A DNA stretch of 49,571 nt from Nostoc sp. LPT (lineage in GTDB: Bacteria; Cyanobacteriota; Cyanobacteriia; Cyanobacteriales; Nostocaceae), in assembly GCF_017115165.1 (NCBI RefSeq), contig NZ_JABXKF010000176.1, positions 1-49,571 of the forward strand, in the 5' to 3' direction. Below, one piece after another: positions 1 through 8,294 of this stretch; the stretch's first letter is position 1, and the number at the start of each line of letters is the position of its first letter. A model generated the notes under the pieces. The model ran no database searches, was not told the origin of the DNA, and was given only the letters and a program-made list of their open reading frames with translations. The translations under genes and the position numbers were made by a program.

Positions 1-46
1 TTCTCGCTGTGCTTGAGTCTCAAGCTCTTAAATACTAATTAGATAG

Positions 47-466
47 TCAGGGGGTTTAAGCCATTATCGGCGTTTAGCGAAGGAATGCCGCTATCCGGTT
101 TTAGCAGAACTTTTTTCCAGTTTTTTACAATCTGAATCCCGTCATCACGCCACAGGAACCACCTTGTTTAATGAAATTCCAGTTTCAGCATTCAGTCAAA
201 CAACAATTCTCGATGTATTGGCACAGTTTTTGTTTATGGTACAAGTGGGGCCGCAAAGCGTATTAGCAGCAGTGGAACAAGTGAAAGGACATCTGACGCG
301 ATCGCAAAAAATCCAAATTTTAGAAGAACTAGATACAGAGACTCATAGCGGAATGCGATTACAAATATTGCGATCGCTCATGGGGATAAAATCAGCCCAG
401 TCTATCCTGCAAACCTTAGAAGAACGCGGAGCCTTTAAACCACTCCCCGCCCATCAATGTGTGTAA
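47..466 (+). pseudogene. 5'-truncated conserved frame, possibly ferritin-like/diiron remnant
   Basis: A TTG at 164 could start a 100-residue protein. The same frame, however, stays open upstream to a TAG at 44-46 and reads as protein-like sequence (for example YRRLAKECRYPVLAELF and QSESRHHATG) without any ATG, GTG or TTG. The conserved-looking part therefore begins before any usable start, which suggests a gene that lost its 5' end or was frameshifted near position 45. The ExxHH-type stretch and helical character resemble ferritin-like proteins, and the next gene is also a probable diiron protein. The family assignment is tentative. The window edge prevents checking the missing N-terminus. 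Confidence 0.45.
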
Positions 467-505
467 GAAATATCAATCTTATCTCTGCGTGAAATAAAAA
501 CGAAT

Positions 506-1711
506 ATGGAAAAAACTATTCATCGCAAATTACAAATTAACCACACCCGCAACAAACAGCAAGACCATACTGCTTTAATGGATGAAGCAGTTAGCAATTT
601 TCGCTATGAAGATTGTCAAAGCGAGTATTGGAACCCAGAGGAATTTTCCCTACTATATGGTACACCTTTATGGGAACAGTCCAGCCAACATCAGCGTATA
701 ATTTTGAACCAACTTTACTGGGTAGCTTACTACTCACAAATTGTTTCTGCTGAAATTGCAACTATCTTTTTCAATCAAACCAGTGCAGCCGGACTTTACG
801 CTCAAGAGGATTTTCGCTTAATCTGCGATACATTAGATTTGGAATTTTCTCAAGAGCGATCGCACATTAACGCCTTTCGCACAATTGCCAAACAGGTTGA
901 GCAAGCGTTGTTTGGGGAACTTATCTTTACTTACCCCATGCGCGGCCCGTTTACGGAAACAATGGTTTATGCTGACACCAATGCCTTAAAAAGTTGGTGG
1001 AAAAAAATTCAACTTCAATACTTTGGGCTGATTTCTGCGAATAATACTTTTTTAGCTTGTCAGTATTTCACAGTCCGGGGAGTGCGAACACTAAATGGCA
1101 AGTTAGTACAGCACAAACTCAGCAATTATTATCAAAAACATCCCCATCCTGAAGTTGCTCCCATTCCTGCTAAAGTCTCTTATTATCACTTTTTGGATGA
1201 AAGTTTTCACTTCAACAGTTCGACAATTATATCTCACGATGTTGTCACTTGCCTTAAGCCACCGACTGCTTTTGAGCGACTGGTTGCTAATTTAGGATTG
1301 CTGGGATGTCAGCACGATCATTTTCATTTTTCTGCTGCCATAAACGGTATTTTCTGGTACGATCCGGCGCTGTATGGCAAGATTTATCGGGTGTTGCGAT
1401 CGCCTATTTTTGAGATGAGTGATAGAGATGCTAAAGAAATGATGCGGCGTTGTTTTACGGAGGAGTCGGAAGGATTGCAGTGCAGTTTTTTAACTCATCA
1501 AGAGGCGATGAAATCTTATCAAGTGTATGTTGAGAAACTCGATTATCTTTGGCAACGTAATCGGGATATGTCACTGATGGCTACTAATTCAATTTCTCGA
1601 TATTTGGCGACTCAACAAAGGGGTTTTCAAGGTTTTGAACAGCGAGATGATTTGTTTTTAGCTCACGCAGAGACGCAGAGGCGCAAAGAAGAATGGGAGA
1701 GTGTTGTTTAG
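506..1711 (+). CDS. AurF-like diiron oxygenase (ferritin-like superfamily)
   Basis: This 401-residue helical protein has the spaced acidic and histidine pattern of ferritin-like diiron enzymes. E83 lies in SAEIA, E117/H120 form an ExxH motif (ERSH), and E232/H235 form a second ExxH (DESFH) with H228 nearby. This layout resembles the p-aminobenzoate N-oxygenase (AurF) family, whose members oxidise amines or other small substrates using O2 and two irons. The ferredoxin gene begins 18 nt downstream in the same direction and could supply electrons. A Rieske oxygenase lies further on, so the group probably modifies a small molecule. The substrate is unknown. The C-terminal 20 residues (AETQRRKEEW) read like an extension through a dispersed repeat. 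Family call moderately sure, chemistry inferred. Confidence 0.65.
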   Translation: MEKTIHRKLQINHTRNKQQDHTALMDEAVSNFRYEDCQSEYWNPEEFSLLYGTPLWEQSSQHQRIILNQLYWVAYYSQIVSAEIATIFFNQTSAAGLYAQEDFRLICDTLDLEFSQERSHINAFRTIAKQVEQALFGELIFTYPMRGPFTETMVYADTNALKSWWKKIQLQYFGLISANNTFLACQYFTVRGVRTLNGKLVQHKLSNYYQKHPHPEVAPIPAKVSYYHFLDESFHFNSSTIISHDVVTCLKPPTAFERLVANLGLLGCQHDHFHFSAAINGIFWYDPALYGKIYRVLRSPIFEMSDRDAKEMMRRCFTEESEGLQCSFLTHQEAMKSYQVYVEKLDYLWQRNRDMSLMATNSISRYLATQQRGFQGFEQRDDLFLAHAETQRRKEEWESVV

Positions 1712-1729
1712 GTAAAATTGTTGTGGATT

Positions 1730-2023
1730 ATGGCTGACTACTGTAAAATATCGTTTCCGGGAAGTGATTTTGTTACTATCACTCTGGAATGTCATCAAAA
1801 TTTGTCTGAACATCTCACGATTCAGAATTCACCTGTTTTGTTTGGTTGTCGGACTGGTATTTGTGGCACTTGTTTAGTTGAGGTTATTGGTGATATTCCT
1901 CCTCCTCAACCTGATGAACAGGAAATGCTGGAGACATTAGCAGCTAATCATCCTCATGCGCGGTTAGCTTGTCAGGTTGATGTTACAGAGAATGTTGAAA
2001 TTCGTAAGAGAAGTAAAGGGTAA
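1730..2023 (+). CDS. plant-type [2Fe-2S] ferredoxin
   Basis: The protein of about 97 residues carries the plant-type cluster ligands C-x4-C-x2-C (GCRTGICGTC) and a distal cysteine (LACQVDV) in the expected order. It is a soluble one-electron carrier. The ATG at 1730 (MADYCKI) is preferred over a TTG four codons upstream because the fold begins there. It starts 18 nt after the AurF-like gene, so the two are probably cotranscribed and the ferredoxin is a likely electron donor to that oxygenase or to the downstream Rieske protein. The partner is inferred from proximity. Confidence 0.85.
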   Translation: MADYCKISFPGSDFVTITLECHQNLSEHLTIQNSPVLFGCRTGICGTCLVEVIGDIPPPQPDEQEMLETLAANHPHARLACQVDVTENVEIRKRSKG

Positions 2024-2152
2024 GATTGAGTTATTCACCGAAAGAGAGCCATGTAATTCGTGTGAGTATGTCATTAAGCAGTTTAGGCAAACTTTCCTGA
2101 ATATTCAGTTAAATATATATCACGGAAACATTGCGTAAAGGAATCGGTATAA

Positions 2153-2353
2153 ATGTCAATTCGCAATTTACCCGAACCACTTCAGCTTATTTTTAACGAG
2201 AATCAGCTTTCACCATGTTCAGATTTGGAAATAATTCAATTTGAACGACAAAAGCGTATGTTTCATTTTGTTAAAAGTCATGATACGTTTAGTGACTTTC
2301 TAGCAGTGGAAATAGACCTTTATTTCAAGTCTTCAATGTCTCTATTCAGTTAG
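2153..2353 (+). CDS. small hypothetical protein
   Basis: A 66-residue open frame begins MSIRNLPEPL and has no recognised domain. It fills part of the gap between the ferredoxin gene and the opposing DUF4238 gene. A weak purine-rich stretch (aaaggaatcgg) precedes the ATG. Codon use is unremarkable and nothing in the sequence indicates a function. It may be a chance frame. Confidence 0.3.
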   Translation: MSIRNLPEPLQLIFNENQLSPCSDLEIIQFERQKRMFHFVKSHDTFSDFLAVEIDLYFKSSMSLFS

Positions 2354-2473
2354 ATATTTACAGTATCAAATTAACAATCAGCTTTTCTCCTACCCAATAT
2401 CGCACTTGTCAGTTTTATGAAATTTTGGCTTTAGTAGAATTAAACTAACCTAATTCCTACGATATGATTGTTA

Positions 2474-3523
2474 TCAGACTTGCTCATCAGCTTGTGGATC
2501 AATGTTTGTAATCTTAATTCTACTTCTATCTTCTGAACAAATTTCAGGTTGTTGTTGACAAACCGTTTTCACTAAATCAAAATAGTCCTCAGAACAAAAG
2601 ACAAATCGATTACTGTTGTATATTTGTAATCTATTGTAATGTTCAACATCTTCTAGAGTAAGTGGTAAAAGTTTGTTGTCTTGATTAGTGAATTTATGAA
2701 AGTGTTGTTTTTCCCGCATAATCAAAACAGCTTTATTATTGATAGGAAAAGCAATTTCAATCCCCTGAGAAGCAATACCACTAGAAGATAGATAAGGATG
2801 TCGAACAACTGGATGATCTGAGGTAAATAAAGGTTGTCCTGTGTCATTTACTCCGATTATCCAAATGTGGCTGTTGAAGATTTGTGCAGCTTGTTTATAA
2901 TAATCAAGGATAAACTTGGCATGTATGACAGCCAAGCCGTCATCGTACATTGAAGATACAATAGATGTACATTCATCAAAAAGAAGAGATTCTATTCTAG
3001 AAACTAATTCTTTATCAAGATCAACGGAAGCTAATTCCTCAAACTGTTTAATTTGCTCAAGAATTGTGTCTTCTAAAATATGGTTTGTCAGAGGCTCTGT
3101 TACTTGACGCATCTCGACTATAAATTTGCGAAACTCTTTTGTTCTGAGAAATTGAATAGCAACTACGCAAGCTAAGTCTTGCCTTTGATCTTCCGTTAAA
3201 ACGTTTATTGAGTAAATTATTGTTGACTGATTAGGAGTGAGTCTTAAGCGATAAATTCCATCTATCTTTTTTTGAAGATGTTGGAATAATCTACTTTGTT
3301 TCGTTTCCAAGCCTGAAAATATTTCCTCAATAATCTGTATATTTTTTGGTTGCGTTGCACTTTGAGAAAAATCGTAGAAGGCTCGTTCACTTGCAATGTT
3401 TTTTACATGGGTTGGAAAACTGCGTTGATTAGGCTTGTCGAAGACAAAAATTTGAGACCTATCAGGGCTAAAGTTTTTCAGATATGACTGAGGGACGTAG
3501 TGCTGATTGATAACTTTCGGCAT
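2474..3523 (-). CDS. DUF4238 family protein
   Basis: The N-terminus INQHYVPQSYLKNF is the signature of DUF4238 proteins, which usually begin with QHYVP followed by YLKNF. The product is about 349 residues when started at MPKVINQ (ATG at 3521-3523), which puts the signature at residue 5. Upstream in-frame ATGs exist at 3532 and 3553 but would add residues before the conserved start. The family is uncharacterised and patchily distributed, often in accessory DNA. Here it is transcribed against the flanking oxidative genes and lies between the ferredoxin and the Rieske oxygenase, as if inserted. No catalytic function can be assigned. Confidence 0.8.
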   Translation of the reverse strand: MPKVINQHYVPQSYLKNFSPDRSQIFVFDKPNQRSFPTHVKNIASERAFYDFSQSATQPKNIQIIEEIFSGLETKQSRLFQHLQKKIDGIYRLRLTPNQSTIIYSINVLTEDQRQDLACVVAIQFLRTKEFRKFIVEMRQVTEPLTNHILEDTILEQIKQFEELASVDLDKELVSRIESLLFDECTSIVSSMYDDGLAVIHAKFILDYYKQAAQIFNSHIWIIGVNDTGQPLFTSDHPVVRHPYLSSSGIASQGIEIAFPINNKAVLIMREKQHFHKFTNQDNKLLPLTLEDVEHYNRLQIYNSNRFVFCSEDYFDLVKTVCQQQPEICSEDRSRIKITNIDPQADEQV

Positions 3524-3596
3524 TTTATTCATAAAAAATAGATTTGAGTACAATTGCAGCTACATCACTATAATTAATGAAAACTTTTTCCGCTAT

Positions 3597-4643
3597 ATGC
3601 TTCCCTCGAAACTCCCCACCATGCAATTTGCAGATTTCTGGTATATTGTCGCACTCAGCGAACAGTTACAACCTAATAAGGTATTACCACGAACCGTTTT
3701 AGGAGAATGGTTAGCGATATTTCGTGGTGAAGATGGACAACCCGTAGCTTTGCGCGATCGCTGTTTACACCGCAATAGCCGTCTATCAGTAGGTAAAGTT
3801 TGTGACGGTGCTTTACAATGTCCCTATCATGGTTGGGTATATGACGGGGTTGGGAATGTTATTGCTGTTCCAGCTGAAGGAAATGACTTCAAACCTTCCT
3901 CACAGCGTCGAGCCAAGTGTTACGCTACCAAAGAACAAGATGGCTATGTTTATGTGCGGTTAGCTGATACCCCAAGTGTTGATCTTGAACCCTTTTCTAT
4001 GCCTCACTACGGACAAACAGGATGGGAGACGGTGCGGGTAATTAACCGTTTTGCTAACAATGTTACTAATTGTGCGGAGAACTTTATTGATATTCCCCAT
4101 ACGGCTTTTGTTCATCCTGGTGTTTTCCGTACTTCCCGTCAACAAAAGTTAGAGATGACTGTTGAACGCTGGAATGGTTCGGTTTTGGTGGAGTATCGCA
4201 ACGAAAACAGTAATTTAGGATGGTACAGCCGTTTTCTCAATTTGCAGGGTGCAGAGATTAAACATAGCGATCACTTTTATATGCCAAATATTACCTCTGT
4301 GGAATATAAAATGGCACGAAACCGCCATTTGTTCATTACCAGTCAATCTATTCCAGAAACTGATAATTCCACTCTGGTTTACACCGACGTCACCTACAAC
4401 TATGGTATCTGGAATAAATTAGCACGTCCTTTTGTGCGGTGGACTGCTCAACACATTATCCGCCAAGACGTGGAAATTTTGGGTATTCAGGGGGAAGCGA
4501 TCGCTAAATACGGGACACAATTTTATAATACGCCTGCGGACACAATTCATATATTTGTAGAGTCAATTATGACAGCTATATCTCGTGGAGAAGATCCGCG
4601 TTTATTGCCAAATCAATCAGTAAAAGTTACATTTTGGGTTTAA
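3597..4643 (+). CDS. Rieske non-heme iron oxygenase (ring-hydroxylating type)
   Basis: The N-terminal Rieske domain has both ligand pairs, C-x-H (DRCLHR) and C-x2-H (CPYHGW). The C-terminal catalytic domain has the mononuclear iron motif NCAENFIDIPHTAFVH, with the spaced D and two H that bind iron. The protein is about 348 residues from the ATG at 3597; MQFADFW at 3621 is an alternative start, and the frame also runs upstream to 3507 into the divergent DUF4238 gene. The family includes PaO-like chlorophyll catabolic enzymes and choline/carnitine-type monooxygenases. Electrons normally come from a reductase or ferredoxin, and the ferredoxin at 1730 is a candidate. The substrate is unknown. Confidence 0.9.
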   Translation: MLPSKLPTMQFADFWYIVALSEQLQPNKVLPRTVLGEWLAIFRGEDGQPVALRDRCLHRNSRLSVGKVCDGALQCPYHGWVYDGVGNVIAVPAEGNDFKPSSQRRAKCYATKEQDGYVYVRLADTPSVDLEPFSMPHYGQTGWETVRVINRFANNVTNCAENFIDIPHTAFVHPGVFRTSRQQKLEMTVERWNGSVLVEYRNENSNLGWYSRFLNLQGAEIKHSDHFYMPNITSVEYKMARNRHLFITSQSIPETDNSTLVYTDVTYNYGIWNKLARPFVRWTAQHIIRQDVEILGIQGEAIAKYGTQFYNTPADTIHIFVESIMTAISRGEDPRLLPNQSVKVTFWV

Positions 4644-4665
4644 GAATAATTCGTAATTAATCAAC

Positions 4666-4984
4666 AATATCATGTCCTGATAATTAGTTATGATTCCCAC
4701 AGTCATTGCACGCCACCCCTTCAGACGGTTCAGTTAAGGAAATTTATCTGTTAAGGCAGGCAGGAGGGGCAGGGGGAGAGTTAACAATTCAAAATTCAAA
4801 ATTCAAAATTCAAACATTTTAGACATTTTCAGACGGAGATTTAACGACTGAAACTGATACTACGTATAGACGTAGGGGTCTTAAACCCTTTAATTTACGA
4901 TAAAAAGCTTAACTGAACGGTATTGCCCCTTAATATCATGTCCGCATAATTTAGTTATGATTCCCACAGTCTTGCACCCCACCG
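4666..4984. repeat. imperfect direct repeat enclosing inverted ends (possible MITE-like element) in a gene-free gap
   Basis: The gap 4644-5122 has no convincing gene. A segment of about 53 bp at 4666-4719 (beginning AATATCATGTCC) recurs imperfectly at 4932-4984. Between the copies, ACGGTTCAGTTAAG at 4725-4738 is matched in inverted orientation by CTTAACTGAACGGT at 4908-4921 with one mismatch. ATTCAAA heptamers repeat near 4790-4815. This could be a small nonautonomous element flanked by a duplication. No transposase is present. Confidence 0.45.
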
Positions 4985-5122
4985 CTTAATCCCCTCCCCG
5001 CTTGCGGGGCTACGGTGTACACACAAGAGAAAAACCCTCCAGATGATTGAAATATCCAAAAATCTGAAGAGTTGGTGTTTGATTTTCGCAATTTTGGTAA
5101 ATTTTATTCTTTCCAAGCGAAA

Positions 5123-6499
5123 CTAACTACTTGTTTCCAATTTGAAAATATTCGCTGTCACTCCCAGACTTTCTTCAAAAAGTGACTCGCGACCCCAGCG
5201 TTGTACTTGCTGACTCAGCAATGCTTCCGCCTTTTGTTCTGAAAGTGAAGTCACCTGTTGAAACAGACCAGCAGATTGAGCGCCGCCGTGAGTTTCCATG
5301 CGCATACAACCACCAGTTTCCGAGCAAATTACTGTACCACAGTCTGCCTTCGGATTGGTCGAACTCAGGCGCAAAGCAATCAAGTCACCAGCAATTTCAC
5401 CCACATCAGCAAGAGGAACACCCGCTAATTCAGCTTCTACTTGCCGTTGGTCTTGGGCAATAAAGTTAATACGAGTGATATCATAATCTCCGGTTTCCTT
5501 TTGATAGGAAACTGGCTGCCATGCTAGACGACTTGCCAGCCAACCCAAAAATAATAATGCTTGTGCAGGGTTGCCTTTTTCGTAATCAATAGTTACTCGG
5601 TCAACTTCCCTAAGGGCAGCCCGACGGTGAGGTGAGTCGTACGCTTCAGCTGTCAACTCCTGCCATGATGCAAGGCGACGCCAGTTTAAATCAGCTAGGG
5701 GAACACCACTTTCCACCAATTCTTGTAGACGGAGTAAGTCACTTTCTGGCTCGTTAAAGCGGCAAGAATCCACAATAACATTGTTAGATACTGCTGCCAG
5801 CCGCTTGAATAGATTGTTATTGGGGTCTGGTGTTGCTTTCCACCAAAGAAACTTTGGTAAGCCGCCAATCAACAATGCTGGAATCATGCCCCCTATGCGT
5901 TCCAAGGCAGCAGCAGTTCCACTGAGAGTTATATACTCGCAGCAAATTAGTGTTCTTGACGATTGCTTTTGGATGGGGCAATAGGCAGAAACTTGAGCCT
6001 TGACCCCTTTATCTTCGCCAGTAATGGGAAACAGTGCAATAATGCGGCAGGGGTTGCGGAGGGCGATTTCATCGGCAATTCTGGGGCTTGGAGCATTTAA
6101 ACTGGGAAGATCAACAGAACCATTATCCCCCGCAGCTCCGTTTCCTTGACGTTTGATGAATTCTTCTCTCAAGATAGCCAGGGTTTCAGGTGTTGCTATT
6201 CCAGTCTCTGGCAGTGCATATTTTATTTGCACTTGCCGCAGTGCAGCTTTCATCTGAGGCCCTAAAATCCCGTCAAGCGGACCGTTGTAAAATCCCAAAG
6301 TGGCCAAAAGATACTGGGTTTCTTCCGGTTCGTAAACCACTAAGGTAAATGTAGTGGCCCGAGTAGCAGCAGGAAGGCCACCGTTTTCGCCAGTAATGCC
6401 GTAGCTTTGCCAAATTTGATTCAGTTCCGCATCTAATTCGTCAAGTGAAATATCTTTTGGTGCCTGAAGTGAAAAAATTGTAGAAGCTTGGGGAGCCAT
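5123..6499 (-). CDS. opcA: OpcA, glucose-6-phosphate dehydrogenase assembly/activation protein
   Basis: The 458-residue product matches cyanobacterial OpcA in length and position. Near residues 50-115 it has a peptidoglycan-binding-like helical module (LGFYNGPLDGILGPQ), typical of the cyanobacterial form. The rest is the OpcA domain, which in cyanobacteria activates or assembles Zwf in a redox-dependent way. It is the last gene of the leftward fbp-tal-zwf-opcA operon, about 146 nt after zwf. The gap contains heptamer repeats and a dispersed palindrome. The operon supplies NADPH in the dark and in heterocysts. Start at MAPQAST. Identification is firm. Confidence 0.95.
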   Translation of the reverse strand: MAPQASTIFSLQAPKDISLDELDAELNQIWQSYGITGENGGLPAATRATTFTLVVYEPEETQYLLATLGFYNGPLDGILGPQMKAALRQVQIKYALPETGIATPETLAILREEFIKRQGNGAAGDNGSVDLPSLNAPSPRIADEIALRNPCRIIALFPITGEDKGVKAQVSAYCPIQKQSSRTLICCEYITLSGTAAALERIGGMIPALLIGGLPKFLWWKATPDPNNNLFKRLAAVSNNVIVDSCRFNEPESDLLRLQELVESGVPLADLNWRRLASWQELTAEAYDSPHRRAALREVDRVTIDYEKGNPAQALLFLGWLASRLAWQPVSYQKETGDYDITRINFIAQDQRQVEAELAGVPLADVGEIAGDLIALRLSSTNPKADCGTVICSETGGCMRMETHGGAQSAGLFQQVTSLSEQKAEALLSQQVQRWGRESLFEESLGVTANIFKLETSS

Positions 6500-6504
6500 A
6501 GGAA

Positions 6505-6560
6505 ATTTTGGATTTTGGATTTTGGATTTTGGATTTTGTCATTTGTCATTTGTCATTTGT
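6505..6560. repeat. heptanucleotide short tandem repeats
   Basis: Tandem TTTTGGA heptamers are followed by TCATTTG heptamers between zwf and opcA. These are typical short tandemly repeated repetitive sequences of heterocystous cyanobacteria. Similar TTTTGGA units lie near 8181-8215 between tal and zwf. Confidence 0.8.
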
Positions 6561-6576
6561 TTTTACTAGTGACTAA

Positions 6577-6632
6577 TGAACGCCACTTGCTTCAACGGGG
6601 GGAACCCCCGCAACGCAGTGGCTCCTAATGAC
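6577..6632. repeat. dispersed palindromic repeat, copy 1
   Basis: The segment starting GAACGCCACTTGCTTCAA and ending ACGCAGTGGCTCC recurs in variant form at 9841-9893, 11140-11260 (inverted) and 44575-44640 (inverted). It can fold through its central GGGGGAACCCCC. It separates zwf from opcA. Confidence 0.7.
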
Positions 6633-6645
6633 AAATGACTAATAT

Positions 6646-8175
6646 TTACAGTCTGCGCCAGCGACGGCCATCCTGGTTAATTAAGAATTCTGCTTCTGCT
6701 GGTTCCCAAGTACCGGCTTCGTACTGGGGAATAGTAGTTGGGTCGGCGGGTGCATCCCAAACAGAAAGGGCTGGTGTTACTACTTGCCAAGCTGCTTCTA
6801 CTTCGTCCGCCCTTGTGAACAATGTTTGATCGCCCATCATACAATCAAGAAATAGGCGATCGTAGGCATCGGATGTTGCTTGGATGCCAAAGGAACCATA
6901 ACTAAAGTCCATGTCAACGGAACGGGTACGAAATTCTGCCCCCGGCATTTTGACATCAAAACGCACGGAAATTCCTTCATTTGGCTGAATCCGCATCGTC
7001 AAAATGTTGGCGTTTGTCTGTTGGGCGGCAGATTGAAACATCCGAGACGGAACTTCGCGGAAGTGGATGGAAATCTCACTGACTTTTTTCGGCATCCGCT
7101 TACCAGTACGCAGGTAGAAGGGAACACCTTGCCAGCGCCAATTGTCTACCAAAAACTTCATCGCTACATAGGTGGGCGTTGTCGAGTTGGTATTAACGCC
7201 TGGTTCTGCCCGATACCCTGGCACTGCTTGACCCTTCATCCAGCCAGCACTGTACTGACCACGCACTGCTGAACGTGATAGATTCTGCACATCCGCTAAA
7301 CGAGTAGCTTGGAGTGCCTTCACTTTTTCTGTGCGGATGCTGTCGGCATCCATAGCGTTGGGTGCTTCCATAGCCGTTAGGCAGTAAAGTTGCATTAAGT
7401 GGTTTTGCAACATATCCCTTAATGCGCCGACGCTTTCATAGTAACCAGCCCGGTCTTCCACGCCTACGGTTTCTGCCACGGTAATTTGCACGTGGTCAAC
7501 AAATTGACGATTCCACAACGGCTCAAAAATCGCATTGGCAAAGCGAAACACCAGCAAATTCTGGACTGTTTCTTTACCCAAGTAGTGGTCAATGCGGTAA
7601 ACTTGGTTTTCTTTACAAAATTTCTGTACCACTTGGTTAAGACTCTGGGCAGAAGCCAAGTCGCGACCAAAGGGTTTTTCAATTACTAGACGATGTTTGT
7701 AGGGATCTTCTAGCATCCCGGCGCTTCCTAGCTGCTTAATCGCTTCAGGAAAGAATGAGGGGGCAACCGAGAGGTAAAACATTCGATTCCCTCGTGTGCC
7801 CCGTTTTTCGTCTAATTCACTCAATAAGTTTTTTAGTTTCTGGTAGCCTTCGGGGTTGTCTATATCCCCAGGACTGTAGAACAGACCTTGAGAGAAGTCT
7901 TGCCAGAGTTCTCCTAAATCGACATCAGCATGTGCTTCTTCCATGCCCTTTTGCATTTGTTCACGGAAGTACTCGTGGCTCCATTCTCTACGTGCTACAC
8001 CGACAATGGTTGTTTCTGGTGGAATACGCCGTTCTCGCCGCAATTTGTAAAGTGCTGGCACTAGTTTGCGCCAAGTGAGATCGCCAGAAGCGCCAAAAAT
8101 GACTATAATCTGGGGTTCGGGCATCCCTTGTTGTTGCAGACCAACGCGCAAGGGATTTTCTAGCAGACTAACCAT
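6646..8175 (-). CDS. zwf: glucose-6-phosphate 1-dehydrogenase
   Basis: The product of 509 residues has the NADP-binding GASGDLTWRKL near residue 29, the catalytic RIDHYLGKE with its active-site His and Lys, and the usual C-terminal domain. It oxidises glucose 6-phosphate to 6-phosphogluconolactone with reduction of NADP, the first step of the oxidative pentose phosphate pathway and a main source of reductant for nitrogenase in heterocysts. It is third in the leftward operon, after tal and before its activator opcA. The gap to tal (about 119 nt) carries heptamer repeats. The length is normal and no key residue is missing. Confidence 0.98.
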   Translation of the reverse strand: MVSLLENPLRVGLQQQGMPEPQIIVIFGASGDLTWRKLVPALYKLRRERRIPPETTIVGVARREWSHEYFREQMQKGMEEAHADVDLGELWQDFSQGLFYSPGDIDNPEGYQKLKNLLSELDEKRGTRGNRMFYLSVAPSFFPEAIKQLGSAGMLEDPYKHRLVIEKPFGRDLASAQSLNQVVQKFCKENQVYRIDHYLGKETVQNLLVFRFANAIFEPLWNRQFVDHVQITVAETVGVEDRAGYYESVGALRDMLQNHLMQLYCLTAMEAPNAMDADSIRTEKVKALQATRLADVQNLSRSAVRGQYSAGWMKGQAVPGYRAEPGVNTNSTTPTYVAMKFLVDNWRWQGVPFYLRTGKRMPKKVSEISIHFREVPSRMFQSAAQQTNANILTMRIQPNEGISVRFDVKMPGAEFRTRSVDMDFSYGSFGIQATSDAYDRLFLDCMMGDQTLFTRADEVEAAWQVVTPALSVWDAPADPTTIPQYEAGTWEPAEAEFLINQDGRRWRRL

Positions 8176-8294
8176 AACAATTTTGGATTTTAGATTTTGG
8201 ATTTTGGATTTTGAGATTGGGTATGGGGGATGGGGGATGGGGCATGAGTTATTTTCCTTGTCCCCCTTGTCCCCTTATCCCCAATACCCAGTCC

